From: CALCHA01 sp035548175
GTDB taxonomy: Bacteria; Planctomycetota; Phycisphaerae; WQYP01
Assembly (NCBI GenBank): GCA_035548175.1
Contig: DASZTO010000044.1
Location: 1-64,000 of the forward strand
Length of the DNA stretch: 64,000 bases
Direction of reading: 5' to 3'
Shown piece after piece: positions 41,104-49,985 of this stretch. The translations under genes and the position numbers were made by a program. Under the pieces are notes generated by a model that saw nothing but the letters and a program-made list of their open reading frames with translations, was not told where the DNA came from and made no database searches. Position 1 is the stretch's first letter. Each line of letters opens with the position of its first letter.

Positions 41104-41658
41104 TCAGGGCTCGGCGATGAGGCGGTCGATGAGGGGGCGGAGTTCGTGGGCGTCGAGTTCGCCGGTGAGGTGATAGGCGGTGCGGCCCTGCTTGTCGATG
41201 AGGAAGGTCTGGGGGATGGTCATGTCGGTGTCATAGACGGGGGAGCCGGGACCGGGGAGGAGGATGGGGTAGGTGAGTGCGTGATCGGCGACGAAACCGC
41301 GGAGGAGCTTTTCGCGATCGCCGTTGGGGGCGTCGACGGAGACGCCGGCGACCACGAGGCCTTTGGGCTGGTAATCGGCGGCGATTTTGACGAGGTCGGG
41401 CATTTCGGCGACGCAGGGCGGGCACCAGGTGGCGAAGTAATTGACGAGGAGGACGTGGCCCTTGCAGGCGGTGGAGGAGAAGGTGGAGCCGGCGAGGGTC
41501 GGCATGGAGATGGCGGCGGTCTGGCGGTCGGAGGAGGCGATGAGGGTGTCGACCTGCGGGGGCGTGAGGAAGCGGACGGCGAGGATGGCAGCGGTGACGC
41601 CAAAGAGCGCCAGGATGAAAGCGAGGCCCAGGACGAGATTGGACTGCCGGCGGGTCAT
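41104..41658 (-). CDS. TlpA/ResA-like membrane-anchored thioredoxin
   Basis: A 184-residue protein: one N-terminal span (LVLGLAFILALFGVTAAILA), then an exported thioredoxin fold with active site NYFATWCPPCVAEMPDLVKI (WCPPC) and the cis-Pro strand MTIPQTFLIDKQGRTAYHLT. WCPPC is typical of TlpA/ResA reductases for cytochrome c maturation or envelope redox. It has the insertion (VVAGVSVDAPNGDREKLLRG) usual for the group. Confidence 0.88.
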   Translation of the reverse strand: MTRRQSNLVLGLAFILALFGVTAAILAVRFLTPPQVDTLIASSDRQTAAISMPTLAGSTFSSTACKGHVLLVNYFATWCPPCVAEMPDLVKIAADYQPKGLVVAGVSVDAPNGDREKLLRGFVADHALTYPILLPGPGSPVYDTDMTIPQTFLIDKQGRTAYHLTGELDAHELRPLIDRLIAEP

Positions 41659-41727
41659 GGGGGCATTATGGAACAGTCAGCGGCAAAGACCAAGCGATCG
41701 CTCCGGAAAGACGGGGCAAAAAAGAGG

Positions 41728-41756
41728 AAAGACGGCGCGTGGGGCACGCCATCTTT
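41728..41756 (-). terminator. Intrinsic terminator after the sigma-factor gene
   Basis: AAAGACGGCGCGTG pairs imperfectly with CACGCCATCTTT around GGG. On the minus strand it is followed by CCTCTTTTTTGCCCC, a U-tract. It lies 48 bases past the stop of the sigma factor. Confidence 0.7.
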
Positions 41757-41803
41757 CGGGTGATGGGGTCGTGTTGCAGTGGGAGGGGGAGAGCGGGGCG
41801 GAT

Positions 41804-42634
41804 TCAGTCGTCGATGGAGGTGCCGCCGATGCGGTGGACGCGTTCGCGGAGGCGGACCATGACGGCGTGATGGATTTGGGAGACGCGTGACTCGCAGAGG
41901 TCGAGGGTGGCGCCGATTTCCTTGAAGGAGAAGTTTTCGTAGTAATAGAGGATGACGACCTGGCGTTCGACGGCGGAGAGGCCCCGGGCGAGGAATTCGC
42001 GGAGATCGGAGCGTTGCGCCTCGCGGACGGGATCGACGGGATTGTCATCGGGGAGGCAGTTGAGGTTGACGCCGCCGGAGGCGCCTGGGGCGTCGGAGTC
42101 GTCGTCGGTGGTGAGGCGGAGACGGAGCGGGGCGGCGGTTTCGCGGCGTACGGACTGGAGTTCGTGCAGGGGCATGTTCATGGCCTCCGAGAGTTGTTCA
42201 TCCGAGGGGGCTTGGCCGGACTGCATTTCGAGTTGCAGGGCGGTTTCCTGGACGCGCTGCATGCGGGCACGGAGCATGCGGGGGGCCCAGTCGAGGGATC
42301 GCAGGTAGTCGAGGGCGGCGCCGCGGACGCGTGAGCCGCAGTAATGCTCGAACTTGACGCCGCGGGAGGCGTCGAAGGTGGCGATGGCCTCACGGAGGCC
42401 GAGGGTGGCGGCCTGAGTGAGATCGTCGATGTCGGCGCCGGCGGGGAGGCGGGAGCGCATGCGGCGTGCGATGACCTTGGCGATGTAGAGGTAATGGAGG
42501 AGGAGGCGGTTGCGGAGCGATTCATCGCGCGTGAGGGTGTAACTTTCCCAGAGAGCGGAGAGTTGCGCGGCGGCGTCGCCGGCGGGGGAAGCGTCCGTGC
42601 GGGGGGAAACGGGGGGGGCTGCAAGGGTGACCAT
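41804..42634 (-). CDS. FliA/WhiG-type RNA polymerase sigma factor
   Basis: A 276-residue sigma-70-family factor of the FliA group. Region 2: RNRLLLHYLYIAKVIARRMR, DIDDLTQAATLGLREAIATF, FEHYCGSRVRGAALDYLRSL (region 2.4). Region 3: PSDEQLSEAMNMPLHELQSV. Region 4: LSAVERQVVILYYYENFSFK, EIGATLDLCESRVSQIHHAV (helix-turn-helix). Regions 3 and 4 are joined by a loop with DDDSDAPGASGGVN. Start: ATG 42634, with AAGGA upstream. No anti-sigma gene or flagellar gene is in the window, so its regulon is unknown. Confidence 0.88.
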   Translation of the reverse strand: MVTLAAPPVSPRTDASPAGDAAAQLSALWESYTLTRDESLRNRLLLHYLYIAKVIARRMRSRLPAGADIDDLTQAATLGLREAIATFDASRGVKFEHYCGSRVRGAALDYLRSLDWAPRMLRARMQRVQETALQLEMQSGQAPSDEQLSEAMNMPLHELQSVRRETAAPLRLRLTTDDDSDAPGASGGVNLNCLPDDNPVDPVREAQRSDLREFLARGLSAVERQVVILYYYENFSFKEIGATLDLCESRVSQIHHAVMVRLRERVHRIGGTSIDD

Positions 42635-43377
42635 AGGAATCCATTCCTTCTTGTAAGCTTGCCGGGGCGACATCCATGCCAACCACCGGGGCAGACTGGG
42701 GGCGACGACAGACCATCCTTGGCCGTCGGGGAGTTCAGAGTCGGCGAGAGACTGCGGTCAGATTTTTACCAGCAACAGGGAGAGATGAGTTCCCACACTA
42801 TCGAAAACGGAGGGGAGGTCCGAGAAGGTTCCAGAAATTTTTAAAGAATTTCATGATTCCTCAGATCCCACGGTGTCATCTGGACGCGACACGCTATAGC
42901 GAGGCGCATGCCAAGCGGGGCGCGGGCATGGCGTCGGGGGTGGACAAATGCGGTAAAACATCGGGAAAAGGCCCACAAAAAAAATTGTGCGTCAGGGACG
43001 CGTTCGGTGGTGGGGAGGCCCCTCTAAAGAGGGGATGAACATTGCAGCTTGCAAGAGGCGTGGGGAATCGGGTTGAAAAAATGCACGGAAAATCAGGGGA
43101 TCGGAGGGGACCGGGGCGGGGCGGAGGCAGGAATTGCGCGACTTTTTGCAGAAGTGGTCGGGGGGCGGCCGGGGCCGGCGTTGCGCAAAACAGCAAGTGT
43201 GCGGCGCAATCTGAAAAAATCACGCAAGTGGGCGGAAAGATCGCCGAGCGCGATTGCAAGTTGTCCGCGCGTGGGCTTTGCCTTAATGTAACGTGCTCGC
43301 AAACGCCGCATTTTCCCAGTCCGCGGCCTGTGCGTGATGGTTTCCTGGGCAACCTTGAATAGGGAAAGAGACTCGGC
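42635..43377. other. Intergenic region between sigma factor and mdh
   Basis: About 740 bases with no convincing gene on either strand; the open frames lack ribosome-binding sites. A palindrome CCCCTCTAAAGAGGGG lies at 43019-43034. Several A-tracts (for example CACAAAAAAAATTG near 42974) stand out from the GC-rich background. It must hold the promoters of two divergent genes. A small RNA is possible but not shown. Confidence 0.5.
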
Positions 43378-44358
43378 ATGAAAAACGCGATTCGTGTGGC
43401 GGTGACCGGACCGGCGGGACAAATCGGATACGCACTCCTGTTTCGGATCGCGTCGGGGCAGATGTTTGGAGCCGACCAGCCGGTGATCCTGCAGCTTCTG
43501 GAGGTGCCGGTGGAGAAGGCGATGAAGGCGCTTGAGGGGGTGTCGATGGAGCTGGACGACTGCGCGTTTCCGCTGCTTCAGGGGATGGTGCTGACGTCGG
43601 ATCCGAACGTGGGGTTCAAGGACGCCAACTGGTGCTGCCTGGTGGGCGCCAAGCCGCGCGGCCCGGGGATGGAGCGGGCGGATTTGTTGAAGGACAATGG
43701 GAAGATATTCATCGAGCAGGGGCGGGTGATCGACAAGGTGGCGGCGGATGATTGCCGGGTGGCGGTGGTGGGGAACCCAGCGAACACGAACGCGATGATC
43801 GCGGCGAGCCAGGCGAAGCGTCTGCCGGCGGATCGGTTCACGGCGATGGTGCGTCTGGACCAGAACCGGGCGACGACGCAGCTTGCCAGGAAGGCGAACG
43901 TGGCGACGACGGCGGTGAGCGACGTGTTTATTTTCGGGAATCACTCGCCGACGATGTTTTCGGCGTTTCATCTGGCGAAGATTCAGGGGCGGCCGGTGCC
44001 GCAGGTGATAGGCCACGCGGAATGGCTGCGGAAGGAGTTCCAGGAGACGGTGGGGAAGCGTGGCGCGGCGATCATTGCGGCGCGCGGGGCGTCGTCGGCG
44101 GCATCGGCGGCGAACGCGCTGGTGGATCACGTGCACGATCTGGTGACGCCGGGGAAGATTCACTCGGTGGCGGTGAAGTCGAACGGCGAGTATGGGTTCG
44201 ATCCGAACGTGTGGGCGGGGATGCCGGTGAAGACGACGTCGCCGGGCAGTTATGAAGTGATCAAGGGTCTGCCGCTGGACGATTTTGCGAAGGAGAAGAT
44301 CGCGGCGACGAACAAGGAGCTGGTGGAGGAGCGGGAGATGGTCAAGGGGATGCTGTAA
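43378..44358 (+). CDS. mdh: Malate dehydrogenase
   Basis: A 326-residue NAD-dependent enzyme of the TCA cycle, of the cytosolic-type (MDH group 2). NAD-binding VAVTGPAGQIGYALLFRIAS; substrate loop AKPRGPGMERADLLKDNGKI; VAVVGNPANTNAMIA; MVRLDQNRATTQLARKANV; catalytic His in VFIFGNHSPTMFSAF; and YGFDPNVWAGMPVKTTSPGS. AGGGAAAGAG lies upstream of the ATG. Confidence 0.95.
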   Translation: MKNAIRVAVTGPAGQIGYALLFRIASGQMFGADQPVILQLLEVPVEKAMKALEGVSMELDDCAFPLLQGMVLTSDPNVGFKDANWCCLVGAKPRGPGMERADLLKDNGKIFIEQGRVIDKVAADDCRVAVVGNPANTNAMIAASQAKRLPADRFTAMVRLDQNRATTQLARKANVATTAVSDVFIFGNHSPTMFSAFHLAKIQGRPVPQVIGHAEWLRKEFQETVGKRGAAIIAARGASSAASAANALVDHVHDLVTPGKIHSVAVKSNGEYGFDPNVWAGMPVKTTSPGSYEVIKGLPLDDFAKEKIAATNKELVEEREMVKGML

Positions 44359-44390
44359 GGAGGCGGACAGCTCGCTGAGACGGAAGATTG

Positions 44391-44810
44391 ATGGTTCCAA
44401 GGTCCATAGAGGCTCGGCGGTACTATTTTGTCGCGCAGCAGCGGCTGGAAGACGCCAAACTCCTCTTCGAGCGGGTTCGCTATGGTTCCGCTGTTTACCT
44501 CGCGGGCTATTCGGTGGAGTGCATCCTCAAGGCGATCCTTCTCGAACACAGCCCGCGGCGTCGGCAATCCGCCCTGCTTGTGGCGTTCCGTCGGGGCGGC
44601 CGCGGCCATGACTTCGAGTGGCTGATTGACGCGTTGCCGCACAGCGGGCGTGGTTCCTTCCCGAGACCGATCAGCCGGGACGTGCGCATCGTATCGACTT
44701 GGTCGGTTGATTTGCGCTATAATGCCGGCGCGGTGAAGCGCGAGGACGCCCGTGAATTTATCGCCGCCGTCGAACGGCTGGTGACTTTCTTTGATGCAAG
44801 GATCGGGTAA
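44391..44810 (+). CDS. HEPN-domain protein
   Basis: A 139-residue all-helical protein: SIEARRYYFVAQQRLEDAKL, LFERVRYGSAVYLAGYSVEC, ILKAILLEHSPRRRQ, then HDFEWLIDALP and DLRYNAGAVKREDAREFIAA. This is the HEPN (DUF86/HEPN_AbiU-like) arrangement, though the R-x4-6-H RNase motif is not clean here. It is followed directly, with a TAATG overlap, by a second small gene. HEPN proteins usually pair with an MNT nucleotidyltransferase, which is not what follows. Start ATG 44391 or TTG 44388. Confidence 0.65.
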   Translation: MVPRSIEARRYYFVAQQRLEDAKLLFERVRYGSAVYLAGYSVECILKAILLEHSPRRRQSALLVAFRRGGRGHDFEWLIDALPHSGRGSFPRPISRDVRIVSTWSVDLRYNAGAVKREDAREFIAAVERLVTFFDARIG

Positions 44811-45130
44811 TGGCCAAGCTCGTCCGCGGACGATGGGATGCCGATCTCAAGGCGATCCGCACGGTACTCGAAAGCTACGAGGCCGACCATCCAGGGGCCC
44901 GCGCGGAGCTTTATCGCCGTGGAAATACCCTGATCCGCATCCGCATTGTCAGTCCGCATTTTCGCGGTATGTCTCTTACCGCCAGGGACAATGAGCTCTG
45001 GACCTACCTGGAGCGACTGGACGAAGAGGTGCTCCAGCAGGTCACAATCCTGCTCCTGCTTACGCCGCAGGAACAGGCCGCCTCGCTGATGAATCTCGAA
45101 TTTGACGCGCCGGTCCGCTCTATCGCCTGA
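44810..45130 (+). CDS. Small conserved partner of the HEPN protein
   Basis: A 106-residue protein: MAKLVRGRWDADLKAIRTVL, ARAELYRRGNTLIRIRIVSP, HFRGMSLTARDNELWTYLER, LDEEVLQQVTILLLLTPQEQ. I remember this kind of protein as a recurrent hypothetical next to HEPN genes in planctomycetes and cyanobacteria, but no function is known to me. It has a mixed alpha/beta fold with one run of hydrophobic residues (VTILLLLTP). Translationally coupled to the HEPN gene. Confidence 0.6.
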   Translation: MAKLVRGRWDADLKAIRTVLESYEADHPGARAELYRRGNTLIRIRIVSPHFRGMSLTARDNELWTYLERLDEEVLQQVTILLLLTPQEQAASLMNLEFDAPVRSIA

Positions 45131-45204
45131 TGCCCCGGAGAGCACGCATATCCTTGCCGGTCATACCCTGCGCGGGTGAGCGGCTATTTTGCTGAGGAGC
45201 GTCC

Positions 45205-47163
45205 GTGGCCCGGCAAAGGCCCCCCTCACAAACCCCGCGACTCGTTTCCGCGATCCGGCCCGGCACCGGCAGCACGCGCCCCCGGGGCCCGGAGCCCGTC
45301 CGCAGTTTTTTTCTTCTGTTCGTGCTGGCGATGGGCGTGGGGCTTTACGGGGCGTTTCTCCCGACGGCCCGTTCGCGCTGGGCCTGGGCGATGCACGATC
45401 GGGGGGTGCATGCGCTGGCGGCCATCAAGATCGCGACGTCGCTGCGGGGCGGGGATTTGGCGACTTTTTTCAGCGAGCTGCTCAAGCCCAAACTTTATCC
45501 GCCGCTGCAGGCGATTCTGGGGGGGCTGGCCGCCGTGATCGCGGGGCCGCACTACCGGATCGTCGCGCTGCCGAGCCTGTTGGGGTGGATGCTGATGATC
45601 GTTTGCGGGTGCGGCATTGCCTATCGCATCGCCCGGCCAAGCACGCGGCTGTTGGCCGGTTTCATCGTCGCCGCGTTCATGGTCGCCAGCCCGGCCGACC
45701 GTTTTTACGCCACCGACACGATGCTGGAAAGCCTCGGCGCCGGACTCACGGCGGCGGTGCTTTTTTGCTATGTGCTGGTGCGCGAGCGAGCGGAGCCGGG
45801 CCGCCTGCGCTGGCTCGCGATCGCCCTCACGCTGCTGTTTTTCGAAAAGTACAACTACTGGCTGCTGGTGGTGATCGGCCTGTGCGTCGATGTGCTGGCC
45901 GATGCGGCGATACGGGCGTGGCTCGTCGCCTTCGCCCGCCGCAACGGCGCGGCGATCGTCCGCCACCTGCTCAGACAACCGCTTCTGTGGGGCGCCCTGG
46001 CGGTGCTCATCGGCACGCTCGTGATTGCGCGGCGCGGCGAGACGGCGATCGGCGGTCTGTCGCTGTATCCGCCGCGCGGGCTGCTCACGGCCGCGGTCTG
46101 GCTGATCGCCGGGCAGATCGGCCTGGAGTTTTTCCGCTTCGGCCGGGAGCGCTGGCGTGGGGCGCCTGCGTGGCTGCGGGAGCTGTGGAGCTGGCACGGA
46201 TTGCCGCTGTTGATCTGGCTGATGCTGCCGGCACGCCTGTGGACGATTTTATTTTTTGTCAGCACGTCGAATGCGGGCGACGCCCGTTATCCGGGACTTG
46301 CGGGGTTGCGTTATTACGCGCAATGCCTGGCCGAGCAATACGCGGTGGGGTGGTGGGGCCTTGCGCCGGCGGCGGTTCTGGCGGTCGCCGGCGGGATTGT
46401 GGCGGTTCGCAGGGGGCGGGGCGCTCGGGGCGTGCTGGCGGTGCTGGTGGTGGGAGCGCTGCTGGCGGGGCTGCATCCCAACAAGCAGGGGCGGTATTTG
46501 CACTCGTGGATTCCGGCGCTGTGGATTCTCTCGGGGGTGGGAGGGGCGGCGCTGCTGGGGGCGCTCGAACGGCGGTGGCGCGCGGCGGGGATCGCGGTGG
46601 CGGTCGTGGCCGCCGCGGGCATCGCCGTGTGGTTCGGGCGGTCGATCCTGCGCGAGCCGACGGGGCACGACGAGATGGCCCAGTACCATCCGACGGGGAC
46701 GCTGTTGGAGGCGACCGACGCGTATCTTCCGCTGGTGGAGGGCGTGCCGCGCGTGGCGATCTTCGCGCCCAGCGGCTGGCCGGTGGTGGAATGGACGTTC
46801 CTCGAACATTTCGGCGATGGGCGCGGCGGGACGAAGCTGGAGATGATCCGCTGGCCGGGGGACGAGACGCCCGCGCAGGCGGCCGCCGCCACCAGGGAGT
46901 GGCTGCGCACCACGCGCGACGGTGCCGCCGTTGTGATCACCCCGCTGGATCCGGCGAAGCCGTCGCTGTGGACGCGCGACGGATATGAGAGCCCGGGGAT
47001 CACCGAAGCGGTCAACCGTGTGCTGCAAGCGCCTGGCAGCGGCTTTGTGACCGAGCAGATACAAAGCTACTGGATGAGCAACACCGCCGTGGCCATCTAC
47101 GTTCGCGGGGCATCCCCCCGACCGGCATCGGCAGCTTCCGAAGGCACAGCCACGGGCCGCTGA
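45205..47163 (+). CDS. GT-C (family 39-like) membrane glycosyltransferase
   Basis: A 652-residue polytopic protein. At least ten hydrophobic spans are visible, for example FFLLFVLAMGVGLYGAFLPT, AVLFCYVLVRE, RLRWLAIALTLLFFEKYNYW. Acidic loop residues near HDRGVHALAAIKIA and FYATDTMLESLG are in the place of the GT-C Asp/Glu. A C-terminal soluble domain follows the last span. It probably transfers a sugar from a polyprenyl-phosphate donor in the envelope; acceptor unknown. Start: GTG 45205 with GAGGAGC just before it. Confidence 0.65.
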   Translation: MARQRPPSQTPRLVSAIRPGTGSTRPRGPEPVRSFFLLFVLAMGVGLYGAFLPTARSRWAWAMHDRGVHALAAIKIATSLRGGDLATFFSELLKPKLYPPLQAILGGLAAVIAGPHYRIVALPSLLGWMLMIVCGCGIAYRIARPSTRLLAGFIVAAFMVASPADRFYATDTMLESLGAGLTAAVLFCYVLVRERAEPGRLRWLAIALTLLFFEKYNYWLLVVIGLCVDVLADAAIRAWLVAFARRNGAAIVRHLLRQPLLWGALAVLIGTLVIARRGETAIGGLSLYPPRGLLTAAVWLIAGQIGLEFFRFGRERWRGAPAWLRELWSWHGLPLLIWLMLPARLWTILFFVSTSNAGDARYPGLAGLRYYAQCLAEQYAVGWWGLAPAAVLAVAGGIVAVRRGRGARGVLAVLVVGALLAGLHPNKQGRYLHSWIPALWILSGVGGAALLGALERRWRAAGIAVAVVAAAGIAVWFGRSILREPTGHDEMAQYHPTGTLLEATDAYLPLVEGVPRVAIFAPSGWPVVEWTFLEHFGDGRGGTKLEMIRWPGDETPAQAAAATREWLRTTRDGAAVVITPLDPAKPSLWTRDGYESPGITEAVNRVLQAPGSGFVTEQIQSYWMSNTAVAIYVRGASPRPASAASEGTATGR

Positions 47164-47200
47164 TGTTCACCGCCCCATTTCGCGGGACTGCAAAAACGAG

Positions 47201-47228
47201 AACGCCCCGGACCGCAGACCGGGGCGTT
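47201..47228 (-). terminator. Intrinsic terminator after the beta-strand PEP-CTERM gene
   Basis: AACGCCCCGG and CCGGGGCGTT form a perfect 10-base stem around ACCGCAGA. On the minus strand it is followed by CTCGTTTTTGCAG, a short U-tract. It lies 25 bases past the stop at 47253. Confidence 0.85.
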
Positions 47229-47252
47229 GCTCCTGAATGACATGAAAGTCGG

Positions 47253-49757
47253 TTAGCGCCGGCGGCGACGGACGAGGAGGCTTGCCCCGCCGAGAGCGAG
47301 CAGGCCGAGGGAAGCGGGTTCGGGGACGGGAGCGGACTTGTCGAGCGTGATACTGCTGGCGTTGTAGTCCACCACGTAACCTGTCGGGAGGTTGTTGACG
47401 GTGGTAAATGTTCCCAGGAGCGAACCGGTGAAGGTGGCAAGTGTGTAGGAGGAGGCTGTGGGGGTGGCGAGCTGGTTGAGGTTCAGCGTGTCGTTCGTAA
47501 GCGACAGGCCGCCGGTGATGGCCAGGAGGTCGCTGGTGGTATCGTTGAAATCGGCGTTGTAGGTGGCGCCGCTGTTGAGCGAGAGCCCGTTGCCGAAGGA
47601 GAGCGTTCCGATGGTGCCGGCGGTTGCGGCCCCGACGGTTCCGCTGACGGAGACGGCCTGGCTGATGGTGCCGGTGCCGTTGAGTCGGCCTGCGCTGTTG
47701 ACGGAGACGGCGCTGTTGGTGAGGGTTCCGTTGACGGCGAGGGTGGTGTTGTTGACGGCCGTTGGGCCGGAGTAATTGTTGCCGGCGCCGTTGAAGGTGA
47801 AAGAGCCGCCGGAGGCGGAATCGGTGAGGGTGAGGCCGCCCGCGCCGCCGTTGCCGATGGCATTGGCGAAAGTGACGGCGTTGCCGTTGGCGTCCATGGC
47901 GGTGTTGCCGGAGATGGTGACAAACTTGGAGGAGGGCGCGCCGAAGGAAATGTCCGCGCCGCCGTAGCTGCCGCCGGTGGTGCCGGAGGCGAACTGCAAC
48001 GTGCCGCCGGCCATATTGAGGCCGCCGAAGTTACCGCCGCCGAGGGCGTAGATGCCGTTGATGTTCAGGGTGCCGGCGGTGAGGGTGGTTCCACCGGAGT
48101 AGGTGTTGCCGGTGGCGCCGCCGGTCAGGGTGAGGACTCCGCCGCCGGTTTTATTGAAACTGCCGGCGCCGCCCAGGACGCCGTTGAGAGTGATGTTGTG
48201 GGCGGTGTTGGCGGCGTCGGCGGCCTGGAAGGTGAAGGGCGTGCCGGCCGAGCCGTTCAGGTTCATGTTCATGGCGGAGGACCAGTCGGCCTTGGCGCCA
48301 AGGGTGCCGTTGTTCAAATTGATCGCGCTGGTAAAGGCGTTGGTAGCAGCCAGGCCAATACCGCCGCCGCCGACATACAGGTTAGCCGAGGCGCCGTTGA
48401 CGGTGAGATAACCGAAGGAGCCGGCGAGGCCGCCGCTAAGGCCAAAAGTGACTTTTTCGGTGGTGGTCGTACCGCCGGTGAGGAGCAGTTCGCCGGAGGC
48501 GGCGGTCGTGTTTCCCCTGCCGATCACGATGCCGTTACCGACGGTGTCCGTGTCGGTCAGGGTACCGCCGGTCACCTGGAGGAGGGTGGTGCGGGTAGTG
48601 CCGCCGCTTCCCTGGCCGCCGACGGTCAACTCGCCGCCGACCGTCAGGCTGCCGGTCCCGCTGACCTGGCCGCTGGCGGCGGAGTTGGATCCGGCAAGAT
48701 TCACCGCGCCCGTGACGTTGGCGGTGCCGGCGTTGACCTGAAAGCCGCTGGTGCCCATGTTCTGAGCGGTGGAGACGCTGGCGCCCGAAGTGGTCGAAAA
48801 GTTGAAGGAGCGACCGAGGGCGACGGTGGAAGCACTGAAGGTGCCTCCGTTGACGATAACGCCCAGACCGTCAGCGCCCGCGAGCTGGCCGCTGGAGGTG
48901 GAGGACTGGATGCCGCCGTTGAAGCTGACGCTGCCGGATTGCAGGACAAACTTGCTGCTCAGTGAGCCCGTGCCGTATTGGGAGGACAACGTCACCGTGA
49001 CGGTCTGGCCGTTGACGATCATCACGCCGCCGCTGCCACTTGCCCGGAGGGTGCTGAAGGTGCTGGCAACGTTGCCGCTGAGGGTGGTGGTGCCGGTGCC
49101 GGTATTGGCGAGGCTGATGGAGGACGCGCCGCCGGGCGTGAAGGCATTGGTGAAGTTAACGGCCCCGGTCCCCGCTGTGTTCACGGTCTTGGCGCCGGCC
49201 GTGCCGCCGGTGCCTCCCTGGACGGTGCCGTTGACCGTGAGCGACAGGCCGCTGGCCGCCGTCGCGTTGTTGGTGATCGTCGTCGTGCTGACCGCCGCAT
49301 CACCCAGGAGCAGGTTCGCATTGATGATTTCGTTCACGGTGGGAGCGCTCGCGGCGGCGAGGCCCATCGTGATGCTCGGGTTGCCCGTCCCGCCGGGGCC
49401 CAGGTCGGTGATCGTCAGCGTCTGAGCACCCGCCCCGCCGGCGCCGATCGTGTAGGCGGCGGCGCCGGTCGTATCGAAGACCAGCGAACTGACCGTCTGG
49501 CCCGCGCCCAGGTCGATCGTGGTGTTGTTGTTGACGCTGGCGGCGGAGGAACTGAAGGTGGCGGTGTCGCCGGAGCCCGGGGGAGGCGAAGCCGTCCAGT
49601 TGTTGCTGTTGGCCCAGGTATTGTCGGTCGCACCGGTCCAGGTGCCGGTGGCGGCGCGGGCGGCAGGGGAGCCGATCTGACCTAGGACAGCGCTGGCCGC
49701 GATAGCAGCGGCAAGGGCGCTCCATTTCATGGACGTACCGCGAGGGGAAAGTATCAT
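47253..49757 (-). CDS. Autotransporter-type beta-strand repeat protein with PEP-CTERM signal
   Basis: A ~834-residue secreted protein. Signal peptide (MKWSALAAAIAASAVLGQIG to ARA). First module ATGTWTGATDNTWANSNNWT is the usual opening of autotransporter-associated beta-strand repeat proteins. Many Gly/Asn/Thr/Ser-rich strands follow, such as GGGVLTLTGGATGNTYSGGT TLT and GNNYSGPTAVNNTTLAVNG. The C-terminal PEP-CTERM signal is VPEPASLGLLALGGASLLVR plus RRRR. GGAG lies five bases before the ATG at 49757; an internal ATG at 49730 lacks one. It is probably an adhesive surface protein. Confidence 0.88.
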   Translation of the reverse strand: MILSPRGTSMKWSALAAAIAASAVLGQIGSPAARAATGTWTGATDNTWANSNNWTASPPPGSGDTATFSSSAASVNNNTTIDLGAGQTVSSLVFDTTGAAAYTIGAGGAGAQTLTITDLGPGGTGNPSITMGLAAASAPTVNEIINANLLLGDAAVSTTTITNNATAASGLSLTVNGTVQGGTGGTAGAKTVNTAGTGAVNFTNAFTPGGASSISLANTGTGTTTLSGNVASTFSTLRASGSGGVMIVNGQTVTVTLSSQYGTGSLSSKFVLQSGSVSFNGGIQSSTSSGQLAGADGLGVIVNGGTFSASTVALGRSFNFSTTSGASVSTAQNMGTSGFQVNAGTANVTGAVNLAGSNSAASGQVSGTGSLTVGGELTVGGQGSGGTTRTTLLQVTGGTLTDTDTVGNGIVIGRGNTTAASGELLLTGGTTTTEKVTFGLSGGLAGSFGYLTVNGASANLYVGGGGIGLAATNAFTSAINLNNGTLGAKADWSSAMNMNLNGSAGTPFTFQAADAANTAHNITLNGVLGGAGSFNKTGGGVLTLTGGATGNTYSGGTTLTAGTLNINGIYALGGGNFGGLNMAGGTLQFASGTTGGSYGGADISFGAPSSKFVTISGNTAMDANGNAVTFANAIGNGGAGGLTLTDSASGGSFTFNGAGNNYSGPTAVNNTTLAVNGTLTNSAVSVNSAGRLNGTGTISQAVSVSGTVGAATAGTIGTLSFGNGLSLNSGATYNADFNDTTSDLLAITGGLSLTNDTLNLNQLATPTASSYTLATFTGSLLGTFTTVNNLPTGYVVDYNASSITLDKSAPVPEPASLGLLALGGASLLVRRRRR

Positions 49758-49985
49758 GTGCGCTCCGACTCCACCTGTAAGGTCATGGCTGAACAAGATG
49801 TGAACAGCCCGAGAAACTTACCACAGTTTGACGAAGCTGCAACTCGTTACATGGATAATTCCTCGCTTTTCACACCTGTAAATCTACGCAATATCGCTCT
49901 CACATGGGATGTGATATTCATGGATATCGCAAAACCGATAATTCCTATTCGCGATTACGCCCGCGGCTGATTCTTAATCCCGGCT

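Noticed and set aside
42635..43377. Several 80-160-codon frames in the gap before mdh
   Set aside because: They lack start signals and have conflicting strands; none resembles a protein family.
49758..49970. 70-codon frame before cls
   Set aside because: AT-rich promoter-like region; no ribosome-binding site and no recognisable product.
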